A DNA stretch of 64,000 nt from Hippopus hippopus. Taxonomy: Eukaryota > Mollusca > Bivalvia > Cardiida > Cardiidae. The notes beneath the pieces are model-generated. The model had not been told where the DNA came from, did not search any database, and saw only the letters and a program-made list of their open reading frames with translations. The stretch lies in contig OX328109.1 in the NCBI GenBank assembly GCA_946811185.2, forward strand, positions 19,256,255 through 19,320,254, given 5' to 3'. The position numbers and the translations under genes are program-made. Below, in pieces: positions 32,701 to 46,000 of the stretch (position 1 is the first letter of the stretch; each line of letters starts with the position of its first letter).

Positions 32701-35700
32701 AAAAAGGAGAAAATGCTGGTAACCAGCATTTTCTTCTTTCCTACAATGTTTTCTGCCCCTGCAAGTACAACTTCCATCATTTGAGCCGTATTTGATTAAT
32801 CATCTGCAAATGCTCTCAATTTGGAGGAGTCTAAGATTTTTGTCATTTGGTAAAGGGTTAAACCTTTTCCAAAGACCAATTGTAGGCTCCTCCAAATCGA
32901 AACATCTACAGACAATAAATTCAAAATTGGGATAAATAATCTTAATTTCTATGCAAGGATGGAAAACGTGGTTACCAGCGTTTTCTCCTTTTCCAGCAAT
33001 GTTTTCAAAAGCCTCCCAGCTCATGATCTTTAAAACCCGGGATTGTGTGATAAAAGGTTAACTCATTACATCCTAAACAAATTTGCAGCAGATAACTTCA
33101 AAAACATACTCCTAAAATGTGATTAATTGAAATGAATTATGTTTTGATAATACACCTGTATGTATGATTACTTGATAACATGTAAAAATGTTGCAAATGG
33201 AGAAAGTTCAACAGCAGGAATTTTTTCTTCTGTCACAATGTTTTCAAGAAGGGTCAGCTGCAAGAGAAGGATTATCACCTGCGGGTGTTAATGCATTTTT
33301 ATTTGCTATCCTTTTGTTTCAGACATTTGACCATCACTGTCCATGGGTCAATAATTGCATTGGTCGGAGAAATTACAGATATTTTTTCCTGTTCTTGTTG
33401 TCTCTCAGCACTTTAATGGTGACCTTATTCAGCTTATGCCTACTTTATATTTTACATCACAGAGAAAACCCTATAGTGTCAGATAGGGGGAATATAGTCA
33501 GGTATATGCAGTCATGGCTGTATTTTTTTTTCTAGAATTTAAAACTTAATTCCACTACCATCAAAATTCAAAATTAAAGCTTTCGTGAAAGACTAATACA
33601 GTCAGAAGTGTGGAAAGAAAAATTCCAAATTGCTAAAAAGATTGCCAAATGATTCTCGTTTTTATCCCCAGCTGAAAGGTACATTGCTCTGGCATTGTTT
33701 GTCTTTAAAGGCTGCCAATCCACCAATACTTTTCTATAATGTAGAAAAGTATATTCTCATTGATTGGAGAAGTAAGTTCAAGGCAGTGGCTTGTTTAGCC
33801 AGTAGTAAGTTTACAAGTCAAGAAAATTGGGATTTATGTTTATTTCATCACTTTATTAAACTCTTCACAAGATGATCAAGTTTTAAATGAGTCCAAATTG
33901 GAAGCATTTGTGTGTAACAAAACACGGATAAAATGATGATAATTGTCTTTGAAAGGGTAGCATTTTTCTCCTTTTCCCCACAATGTTTTCAATGGCCTTC
34001 TTTTACAGGATCATTAAAACTCAGGATTATTTGGTAAAGGGGTAAGAAAAATTTTTTGTAAGCCCTTTAATATGTAAGTTTTGGTTGGAAGTCTGTATTA
34101 GTAATTTACTGATGATTATTTCTACCTCAGTATTTTTGTCCATTTATATTTCAGTATTGTAGTCATGTGTGTAATAGGATTACTTGTTATACCTGTTGGA
34201 GGCTTGACTGGTTTTCACATAGTTTTAGTGTCTAGGGGACGGACAACAAATGAACAGGTATTTGTTTATATTTTTCCTAAGACTGTCTCTTGATATGGGG
34301 CATTATTCAACAATTAATTCACTTCAATAGACACTTTCTTTTGCTATGAGGCTGTATTCAGCAATAAATTCACTTCTTAGTCTAAATTCTAACCAGAACT
34401 CTATGATTGGCTGTGACATTTTGCGTTAATCAACCAGGTGGCAAGTCTTTGAGTACTAAATTAGAACTAAGTTTTGAATTGTTTGTAAACAAAGCCCATG
34501 GCTTATTAGCTCCACTGGCCCAAGGCCAGTGAACTTATTTCATGGCCCTTTATCTGCCATATGTCATCCTATTAACTTTTTTTCAAGCATCTTCTCTGAA
34601 ACAACTTGTCCACTTTTGACCAAACTTCAAAGGAATTATCCTGCTGTGATCCTCTTCAGAAATTCTTCAAAGAATTTAACTGTGGTAAAAACTGTGGTTC
34701 CAATGGCAACAATATGGAAAATTATAGAAAATATTTTAAAGTCCTTTTTTGTTAAAACCATTAGTCCTAGGGCTAAAAACTTCGGCATGTAGCTTCATCT
34801 AACGGACTTCTAGGAAAATTGTTCAAATCATAGTCCTGAGGTCAAAATTGGCCCTGTGCAGGGTCACAAGTTTTATATAGGCTTACATGGTGGGTCACAA
34901 GTTTAACAAGGGCTTATATAGTGAAAACTTTTAAAAATCTTCTTGTTCCTAACCATAAATCCTTACGTTACCAAATTTGGCATGTCACTTCATCTAGTGG
35001 ATCACTACCAAGGTTGTCCAAAATTAGCCATGGTGACAAAAATTTACCCTGCCCTGGGGTTCACTTACTTCAAACTGGCTGTATATAGTAGAAACTTTAA
35101 ATATCTTTGTGTTTTTGTTATTTTAACTTAGACCTATATTATTTGGTATTGAGCTTTATCTAGTGGACTTCTACCAAGATTCAACCAATTACAGCCCTTA
35201 GGTCTAATTTGGCCCCACCCAAGGAGTCACAACTTTCATATAGGCTTTTATAGAGAACGCTTTGAAAATCTTCATGTTCCAAACCATTTGGCCTGGAACT
35301 AATTTTTGGTATGACCTCTAACAAGATTGTTCAAATTATTGCCAGTGGGTCAAAAATTAGTCCTTGGAGGGCATGTGGTGTCACAAATTGTTCTCTGGTT
35401 AACAATTAAGGGGCTTTTTGTTAAAAAAACTTCTTGTAGACATACTCTTTGTCAGATTTCATTGACATTTGGTATGAATAATATTAGATTAGAACTGTCT
35501 TATTTATTAAAATCATGTTGGTTACTTGTTAAAAAGACATGACACTTTCTGGTCTATTGTAATATAGATTTCGAACAGTTTGATGGCTGTTGATGCCAAC
35601 TATGTGTATGTCGGAAACAGTTTATTAGGCAGTGTAGCAATACAGGGCCATCATGGCCCTGGTACTCACCCTGATAGCATTCCAAAAGACTGATTATGTT

Positions 35701-37016
35701 GATTGCATATTTTCAGTTTATATGAAGAAGAACTTGATAGTGCAATTACAATGCTTACTGTATATGATGTTTAGCTGTAAGTTTCTATTTGTTCATATTT
35801 TCGCAGGTTACAGGAAAATTTAAAGGTGGACACAATCCATTTACTAGAGGCTGTTGTCAAAATTGTAAATATGTTTTATGTGGACCTGTGTGGCCGAAGT
35901 AAGTTCTTATGTTGCAATTGACGTTGCATGGGATAATCAGTGCCAGTTACATGTACATTGAAGATATATGAGCCTTGCTCTGTGAAAAGAGGTTTTAAAA
36001 CATCTGCAATAAAAGTACAAACCCATATCAGGCTTTGCAATCCATCCTTGCTGACCTGGGTCAAAACTTTTTGTTGTGGATAAATTTTCTGTATTTCATA
36101 GGAATATTCTCTCTCATGATTAAACCAGGTTTTAGAGAAAATAGACTTCCTTGATAAAATGCATTACAAAGATGCATTTATCCCCCTTTTCCCAGAGGGC
36201 CAATTGTAATGAACAGCTGTAAAGTTTAAGATCAAAAGCTTCTTGTACCAAATCTGTAATGTTTGAATTCTGTGGTAAGGGCAGTAAATCTTGTTGAACT
36301 ACCTTCATTCTTAGCTGTAGAATTAGTATGTAGTTGGCTGTTTCTGGTGAAAGCATGAGTTTTTGTCATAGCCCTATTGTCTGCATTGTTGTCTTTGACA
36401 TTTTCTAATACTTTTGTCATTACTGAAGATGCTTATTTAAAAATTGGGCTAGTTGTTTACTATCTAAAGGGGAACCCACAGAATAAGAAAAGGTAGCCCT
36501 GAAATACTTTTGACTTAGTTATATCCCTTTTTTAACAAAAAAAAAATTCTGAGAGAGCAACAGTAGCTAATTATTGGCAGCTGCAAGAAATGCTCTTGTA
36601 ATCTCCAAGTAACAATGGCTGAAAGTGATTCATAGTAGTAACATTTGATTTTATCATTGATTTAAAACATAAGGTTGCAAAGTAACGGTTACCTTTCAAG
36701 GGAGCATTCAGTGATTAGTATTCTAATTTAATAGTGTTGAACTTATTTTACAATTAGTATGAAATAGACAAGGTCAAGCTGAAACTAGTATTTAATTGCA
36801 GGTTGAAATCCTATGTTAGAAAAACTAGAACCATACAGATAGATTCCACAAAAGTAACCTATATAGCGGCAGATAAAGATGTCAAGGTTTATGCTGATAC
36901 AAGTAATGGTGTTAAGAAAGGCAGTAAAAATGTGAGTAACAAAACCTTGTCTCTGGGCTGTGTGTCTATTCTTTTCTCTCTGTGTCTCTCAGACTCTCTG
37001 TCTGTCTCTCAGACTC

Positions 37017-37072
<56 letters not shown>

Positions 37073-40000
37073 TCTCTCCCCCCCCTCTATTGTTACCCTT
37101 GTTGGTAAAGCCTATTTAAGTGATTAAGTTCACCAGAACTTTATCCTTTACCTTTCAGTCTCAACTTTTTTCAATCCTGCAACACAGCACACAGTACTGA
37201 GCTTTTGAACCAAGTGATTTCCCCTTTTTTTTCATGATTATGTTTTATTAAAAAAAATGGCTTTCTTTCTTGCAGTTTTCTCCATTGCATTAGATATTAG
37301 TATGGCTGAAACTAGCCTGCATGGCATAAGTTTACAAATGTTGTAGCAGGTCTCCCTATTTCTAAGCTGAAAAGACACGGTTTATTTGTCAACAAATAGC
37401 AAGCATATTATCTCATTTTTACTCCATGTAACAACACTGGATCAAGAAAATATCGTTTAAGATGGAATATAAGTAATATTGTTTAAAGATACTTACAGTT
37501 AGATAGAAAAAACTAACTCTGTTAAAACTTGAAAGTGTGTAGAATGGCTTATAGTTTCACAGATTAAGGTGAAAGTGAATGGGTGAAAAACTGGCTGAAA
37601 ACTGGCTGAAAAGGGGTACAGATGTATCTCTAAAAGAAATACAACTATCTTGAATTGCTTTCTGTACACTAAGTAGTGGTACATAAGAACAATTAAAACA
37701 CGGTCTGACTGTCCAAAGTGCTTTGTGCTGGTGTAGATAATGTAAGACAAGCTCCAGCAAACCCTTTTAATAAGGCCTCTGGACTTGAAAGTTTTCTTTA
37801 ATTTTTTAATGACCTATATGTATTTGTATATTACTTCAAGCTTTTAATTTCTACATGCTTTACAGTTAGAATTTGTCAAAGTGTAAAAAATGTCACAAAG
37901 ATATAATAGGCGGTGAAAGTTTTGGTAGAAAGAATAGTTTTGCAGAAAAGAGGAAATTACCTAAAGTGATCCATTGATTATTATTTAATTGCATTGAATT
38001 TTCGAAAAGATTTGTAAAAAAAAAAAGGGGGGGGGGAGATTTCTATAGATTTTTTAAAATTGAACAATGCTACCTTAAAAGTATAAGGTCTTTAATACAC
38101 TGGCTTAGCTTGTCTTTTCATGTAAGAAAAGTACCATAGATATGATAAAACAGAATGAAGTTTAATGCCAAAGAGGCCATTTTTTTACATAACAATGCTC
38201 TTGAAATATCTAAATTATTTGTTTCAAGCAAAGAAGACTTCATCTTTTTAATGTTGTTTATCTTGTGTTTAACCCTTAAGCTGCTAAGCCTGACTCACTG
38301 ACCTTTTGCTGACAATGTAGATTAAGATCAGACTGCATTTAACATGCAGTCTGATCTTGAATCTACACTGTTCGATAAGGAGATACTTTTCTCAGATAAA
38401 ATAAGTTTGAAATAACACTATTCAGCTTTTTACTATTGGCTTGAAAGTTTTATTTAATTTATTTAGCAGGATTAGGGTTAAATTCATTGTTAACTCTTCT
38501 TTTTCAGGACTTTGTTGTTGTTGTTTATGATAGAAAATTCTTTTTGGATCAGAAGGAAAATATATCTGTGAGGTCATGAAGGTTGTTCAGTACTGAAATA
38601 TTGGCAGTACACCTTTTGAACCTTATTTACATTGCTTATTAAAAAATATGTAGAAATTAATCAGTGTTGAAGAGAACAGAAATGAATCTTCTTGACTCAT
38701 TCCAGCACATACATGTCTTTTTAGACCCATTTACCCTATACCACACAATACCAGCATTTTCTCCTTTTTATACAGTGTTTTCTTAAAGCAATTTTGGTGA
38801 GAGTCTTGAAAATTGCAAATTTAATGACCCTATCCAAAATGGGGTTTTCAAAACATTCTTGGAAACCTAGAAAATACTGGTTTTCAACCAGCATTTGCTC
38901 CTTTTCCAGCATTGTTTTCTAGTCTTTCAGGGACAGATCCTATCATTTGATTTTTATCTACTTTGTTGTCTGCAGATGATTTAGAAAAGTGGACAGCTCT
39001 GTCCTTTGGTAAAGAGCTTAACAGACAGCCGTAGAAAACAATGATACAAAGTGATCAATTTCTTGTTGCATGAAACTGCTGTTTTGTACAATACTTTCCG
39101 TTACAGTTATCCTTTAGAGCCCTTGGCAGGAATTTAACTGTGAAAAGAAATAGATCAAGATCAGGCTTCCTTTGCAGACAGTCTTGATCAAGATTAGACA
39201 GCAGAGAAGGTGCTGTCTTATCTTAGACTGAAATAGTATACTATTTTGCACAATATTTGGGCAAAGTAGCCATGGAATTACTTGGTTTGCAGTCTTCTTT
39301 TCTGCTCTGGAAATAGTCCATCTGATTTCTTCTGCTCAGCAAGGGTTTGAAAACAAAACTATATTCCTTGGTTCCAAATCAGTTTTATGTATGTCATAAC
39401 TAGCAGTTTGTAATAGATCTGAAATTAGTAGCCGATAAAGTCATGGGTTAAAAGAGATCATGATATTGAACATGGTGACACAAGTATATTTTCTTTCTCA
39501 TGATATTGTAGACACTATGTTTGAAGAGATTTCAAAAGAATCTTATCACAAAAGCTGATAGACTGCTCTCAGATATCACAATGAATTAGCCCTTAACCAC
39601 ATAATCCTGTATTTTTACAACCCAAAGGAAAAAACCTCTGGAAAAAAAATTGGAGGAACTCCCAGTGAAAATGCTGATGCCAGCATTTTCTCCTTTTTCA
39701 GAAATGTTTTCTGCCCATTCAAAGAGAGTTGCCATCATGTAGTTTATGATCTGCAAGTGCTTTCCATTTTGACAAGTCTAAATATTTTTCCTGTGGTAAA
39801 AAATTAACCTTTTCCCATAGTAAGTGGAATTTTTGTAGATAGCATTAATCAAGAAGTGACTGTAGAGATAAAAAATGTCTTCACTCTACACATTGACAAG
39901 AACAACTTTACTATACTGGTATTTTTAGCTGTTGACAAAGTCGTATTCATTTGTGTTACAGTAAAAGGTTTAAATGAATCAATAGATAAACTTGAACAGC

Positions 40001-43000
40001 TGACATTTTATTCATCTACCGCTCTCAAGAATATTCTTGATCTCTTTCTAGATTTAGAAAGTAACACCACTTCTGACACAAAAATCAAAAGTTATGTTAC
40101 TTTCAAATGTTTAAAATGCTTTAGAGTAAGACCAAGAATGTTCTTAAGAATGGTTGGTGAATACAGACCCTCAAGTCTGTTTCCCAAAACATTTTAGCCA
40201 TGCTTTGTGAAAAGGGGGCTTAATGCATCTGCGAAAGGTAATTGAGCCAGGTCAGCCAGCGCAGTTCGCACAGGCTGACCTGGGCCAAAACTTTTACATG
40301 TAGCTAATGGTCAATTTTCTGTATGTCCAAGGACAAGTTAACCTTATGATTAAGCCTTTAGTTGCAAAAAGTGGCTATTATGGATCCATAATAATGTGAT
40401 GGCTTGCTTGGTATAATGTATCACAGAGATGCAATAAGCCCCCTTTTGCCAGAGCACAGCTCATTTAGTATAAAAAGTTTTGTAGCTGGGACAAATTCTA
40501 GAAATCTCTTCTAACAGTTAGTGTAATTGTTGTACTTGTGATTTCTATTAATTTTTTCTGTTTATGTTGTAGAAGAGTGATATTCCATTACTGGCACGGT
40601 GAAAATCATCATCTCATGTTTATTATAGCTTTCTCCATCTTTATATCTGTAATAGTTGTGCTTCTGCTTTTGCTGTTGTCTAACCCTGTTGTTTGGCTCT
40701 TTAACTCTTTCAGTGTCTAATATATGAGCCATGCTATCTGAAAATGTGGTATAATGCATCTGCAAAAAAAGTGTCAACCCATGTCAACCTGTGAAGTCCA
40801 TGAAACCTCCTTTTGTCAGAGCATGGCTCATATTTTGTTTTCTCCTATGGTGCTAAAAGAGTTATTAGTATTTTTTTTTATGTTGCTGGTTGAAATAACT
40901 CCTTTTGTCACACTGTTTTTTTGAAAGTGGTCAGCGTAATACAAAAAGTTGTTTGCAGGTAGAGATGTTTTAATTTAACATTTCTTCTCAGTGAAAAAAA
41001 AAAAAGATCTAAAAAGTTAATTATAAGGCTTTATAGGCCATAATGTTTGACATAGATCTAAAATCAGACGGAGCAAAAATGTGCAAACTGATCCTTGGTC
41101 TACAGTCTCAGCAAAAAGCGAATATTTTCTTTTATTAAACTTAGCCCAGAGTCTAGAGTTCTGTTTCATCTCCAAGGTCAAGTTTTAGTTGTTAATTTGT
41201 GTCATAGAAATTACAAACAGAATAACACAAAAAAGCAGTTTGATAAGTAGAATTACTGTATCCCTTATGCAGTTCTTGTCATTTCTACAAAATAATAAGA
41301 AAAAGAGCCTTTTGTTGTAGAGGCCTTTTAATAGAAGAAGCATAATCAAGGACATGACTTTTTTATTCTTTTACAGTAAAGGGATCTGAAAAAAATAGGA
41401 GGGGCCAAAAAAAAAACAGTAATAAATTTGGTAGTGAGATACCAAAGGAAATTTGACAAGTAAGAAGTTGAATATTTTGACTATATGTGAACCTTTTCCA
41501 ATATGATGGAGATAGTTATAGGGCTTTTTCCATAATGGATTTAAGTCTTTGAACTGCATAATATTACATCTCTGCATAGAGATAGGGTTAATGAGAATTG
41601 GTTTTACCCCTTTGGTTTATGTGAAACTAAACAGTTAAGAGATGGATCATTTTTTTTTTTTTTTGAAAATTTCACAAGAACTTAATTCTTAAACTAAAAC
41701 AGTAAGGACTGTGTGTGTGTGTGTGTGTTTTTTTTTTTAATGTTTATGAAAGTCTCTTGTATTTTGGTGGGAAAAAGAAAGTTTCGACAATATTAAAATT
41801 ATTTCGTAGGATATGGATAAAATGAACAAAATGATGTAACAAATGACAGAATAAAAAATGGAATCATTTGTTTGCTGCATGTATTGAAGTTGCTGTGCTA
41901 TTAATTCAAATAACCTTATACCCATTAATCCAGTACTGTTTAACCCTTTACAAAACAAATCTTGATTTTTAACAACTCTGAGGAAAAATGTTTCTCGAAA
42001 ACATTGTTGGTAACCAGCATTTTATCCTTTTCCCCATAATGTCAAAGAACTTCGGTTCATGTGTAACACTTTCAGATTTGACTTCTGCAGATGCTTTCAA
42101 TTTGGAAGAGAATGAAATTTGTCATTTGGTAAAGGGTTAAGGTAGTTTTTGAGTTGTTTTTGTGGACAGTGTAGATCAAGATCAGACTGCATCTTGGATC
42201 TACACTTGCCACTACTTTATCAAATATGTTGGTTTAAAAAAAAAAACACCTTTTAAAAAAGAAATAGTTCATGGCCATGTTATTGATTTAGCACTCTGAG
42301 GGTTAATTGAAGAATATTACCATGTTTGTAAAGAAAAAGGGCTGTTAAAAAACAATAGCTCTAAATCCTACAATATTTTCGATAGCTTTCTATTGCCAGG
42401 GCATGAAAAGTTAGCATTGAATTGGTTTAAATTGTTTTCCCATATATATTTATGCCATTTAAGTGTTTGCTTTACCTGATGTATAGTTTTTTTTTTTCTC
42501 TCTCTCTTTCTCACTTGTTTGTATTAAGAGAAAAGAAAATGATTTGGACTTATTCAGTCTTAGTCATCTTTAGAATTATGAGTAAGGCTCAATTTTGTGT
42601 ATCAAAGATAAAGAAATGTATGAATGAACAAAAAATTTCAGCTATATTTGGATACATTGATATCTACATTAAGTAACATGCAGTTGTTTTTCAGTTCTGT
42701 CAATAATTGAAGGGTTTTTTTTTTCATCTTTATGTTGAATATGTAAAAGCAATTCAAAAACAGCAAATGGCATCACGTCTTAGAACTGATTTTATCAGGT
42801 AAAGTTCTTCCTATTGCTTCTGCATTCAATGTTAATCAAGAAAAGATTGCACAGACTGAACAGAGAGTATGGCTGATCTTGGAGTCACACTCTTCTCTTT
42901 GTTGAGACATTCTGGTTAAAGATGGCCTTGGCATTGTAATGTCTGCTGTAATTTCCTGTTGGTAAATGTCAGTTTATCACTTGGCAGGATTAACTCTTTA

Positions 43001-46000
43001 CCTATTAAATTTTATCCAGTGTTTAACAACCTTGATGAACAAAGCTTTTGAAAATCTTGTGGAAAAAGGAAAAAAATGCTGTTTACGAGCAAATGCAAAA
43101 GCTTTGAAAATGGATTATCTTTGTATTTTGCTGTCGGTTAAACTCGACCAGACAACAAAGTTAGAGATGCCCCAAATGAAAGCAGGCAACAAATTGATTA
43201 TGGCTAAAATGATTAGCTGTCTTAGGAAAGACAGAAAACATTGTGAGCAAAGGAGTAAATGCTGGTTATCAGCATTTTTTTCTTTTTTACGTGGTTTCTA
43301 ATGCCCTTTTCCTGAAGGTTGCAAAACTTTGGAATTGTATGGTAAAGGGTTAGAGAGTAAACTTGTCAAACAAATCCTTGAATGAGCAGATAAATATTAT
43401 TTTGCACAATCCCATCCCAGCCCTCATATTTAATACATTATCCCAGAATTTCACCTTGTTAACAGATTCGTGAATATCAAAATATTTTGAAAATTCATTG
43501 AGCCAAAGGTGACATGTATGAAACTTATTTTTGCTGGTATCAAGTATTTTCTTCTGTTTGCACAATGTTTTCTACAGTTTCAAAGACAGAAACTGTCCTT
43601 TGAGATACATCTGAGTTGTTGTCTACAAATGTTTTTCAATTTGATTGTGTCTAAAATTTTGTCATTGGTAAAGAGTTAAGAGATAGCATTGTAACTGACC
43701 CTCTTGTGTCTGGATTTTAGACTTAACTCTTTACCACACAATCCCGACTTTTAACGACCCTGATAAAGAAGCCTTTTGAAAACATTGTGGGAAAGGGAGA
43801 AAATGCTGGTAACCAGCATTTTCTCCTTTTCCCACAATTTTTTCTACCCTTCCCAAAACAAATTTCAATTTTTGAATCGCATTTATTTTGTCGTCTGCCA
43901 ATGCTTTCAATTTCGACCAGTCCAAAATTTTGTCGTATGGTAAAGAGTTAAATAAACTACAACTGCAATACCCAAAACTGTTCACTGTTGAGCTTCAGAG
44001 GATTATCTCCCTTTGAATTAGTATATTTCATGGTAATGTACATTAACTTTCAACATGTCTTCTATATTAAAGCATTAATTTTGGCAAGGGTATTTTCACC
44101 TTTTTAGCTCACCTGAGCACGAAGTGCTCATGGGGAGCTATTGTGATCGTGCTGTGTCCGGCATGCGGCATGCGTCGTCAACTTTTCACCTTGTGTACGC
44201 TCTAGAGGCCACATTTTCAGTCCGATACTCATGAAACTTGGTCAGAATGTTTTCTTAATAAAGTCTCGGACGAGTTCGAAAATGGGTCATGTCGGGTCAA
44301 AAACTAGGTCACTAGGTCAAATCTTAGAAAAATCTTGTGTACGCTCTAGAGGCCACATTTTCTGTCCAATACTCCTGAAAGTTGGTAAGAATGTTTGCCT
44401 TGATGATATCTCGGACGAGAACAAAAATGGGTCATGTCGGGTCAAAAACTAGGTCAGTGGGTCAAATCTTAGAAAAACCTTGTGTACGCTCTAGAGGCCA
44501 CATTTTCTGTCCAACACTCCTAAAAGTTGGTCAGAATGTTTGTCTTGATGATATCTTGGACGAGTTCCAAAATGGGTCATGTTGGGTCAAAAACTAGGTC
44601 ACTAGGTCAAATCTCAGAAAAACCTTGTGTACGCTCTATAGGCCACATTTTCAGTCTAACACTCTTGGAAGTTGGTCAGAATGTTTGTCGTGATGATATC
44701 TCGGACGAGTTCGAAAATGGGTCATGTCGGGTCAAAAACTAGGTCATTAGGTCAAATCTTAGAAAAACCTTGTGTACACTCTGAAGGCCACATTTACAAT
44801 TGAAAACTCCTGAAAGTTGGTCAGAATGTTTGTCTTGATGATATCTCAGACGAGTTTGAAAATGGTTCATGTCGGGTCAAAAACTAGGTCACTATGTCAA
44901 ATCTTAGAAAAATCTTGTGTATGCTCTAGAAACCACATTTTCTGTCAAGAACTCTTGAAACTTGGTCAGAATGTTTGTCTTGATAATAGCTCAGGCGAGT
45001 TTGATAATGGGTCATGTGGGGTCAAAAACTAGGTCACTAGGTCAAATCTTAGAAAAACCTTGTGTACGCTCTGGAGGACACATTTTCAGTTCGATACTCC
45101 TGAAACTTGGTCAGAATGTTTGTCTTGATGAGACCTTGAATGAGTTTAAATTTGGGTCATGTTGGGTCAAAAACTAGGTCACTGGGTCAAAAATTGGAAA
45201 AACCTTGTGTACGCTCTAGAGGCCACATTTTCAGTCTGATACTCTTTAAACTTGGTCAGAATGTTTGTTTTGGTGATATCTCATAAGAGTTTGATAATGG
45301 GTAATGTTGCGTCAAAAACTAGGTCATTTGGTCAAATCTTAGAAAAACCTTTTGTACGCTCTAGAGGCCACATTTTCAGTCCAATACTCATGAAACTTGG
45401 TCAGAGTGTTTGTCTTAGTGATATCTAAAAAGTGTTTGATAATGGGTAATGTCTGATCAAAAACTAGGTCACTAGGCCAAATCTTAGAAAAACCTTGTGT
45501 ATGCTGTAGAGGCCACATTTTTAGTCCGAAACTCTTAAAAGTTGATCAGAATGTTTGTCTTGATAATATCTTGAAAGAGTTCGAAAATGGGTAATGTTGG
45601 ATCAAAAACTAGGTCACTAGGTCAAATCTTAGAAAACCTTGTTTACTTTCTAGAGGCCTCATTTTTAATGCAATACTCATGAAACTTGGTCAGAATGTTG
45701 GTCTTGCACCAGTATGCAAGTGGGTCATTTCGGGTCAATAACTCATGAAAATCTTGGTAGAATGTTTGTCATAATATCTCAAAAGAGATTGAAAATGGGT
45801 CATGTTTGGTCAAATGACTCAGGTGAGCGATTTCAGGGCCATCATGGCCCTCTTGTTTTTGACAGTTATACTTATTGTGCCTTCCCAATTGTGGATTGTT
45901 TTCCCACTCTATTTAAATTAAAGAACATTTATATTGTCACATTGAAATATTATTTCTAAAACTTAAAAGTGAATTCAAAATTTTCTTGATAAAAATCAAT

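Noticed and set aside
39856..40197. 113-codon plus-strand frame
   Set aside because: It covers a dispersed repeat that also occurs inverted at 2945-3062; no domain.
44231..45177. Series of 71-codon frames with similar sequence
   Set aside because: Spacing is exactly 145 bp: they are units of a tandem repeat read in shifting frames, not a gene family.
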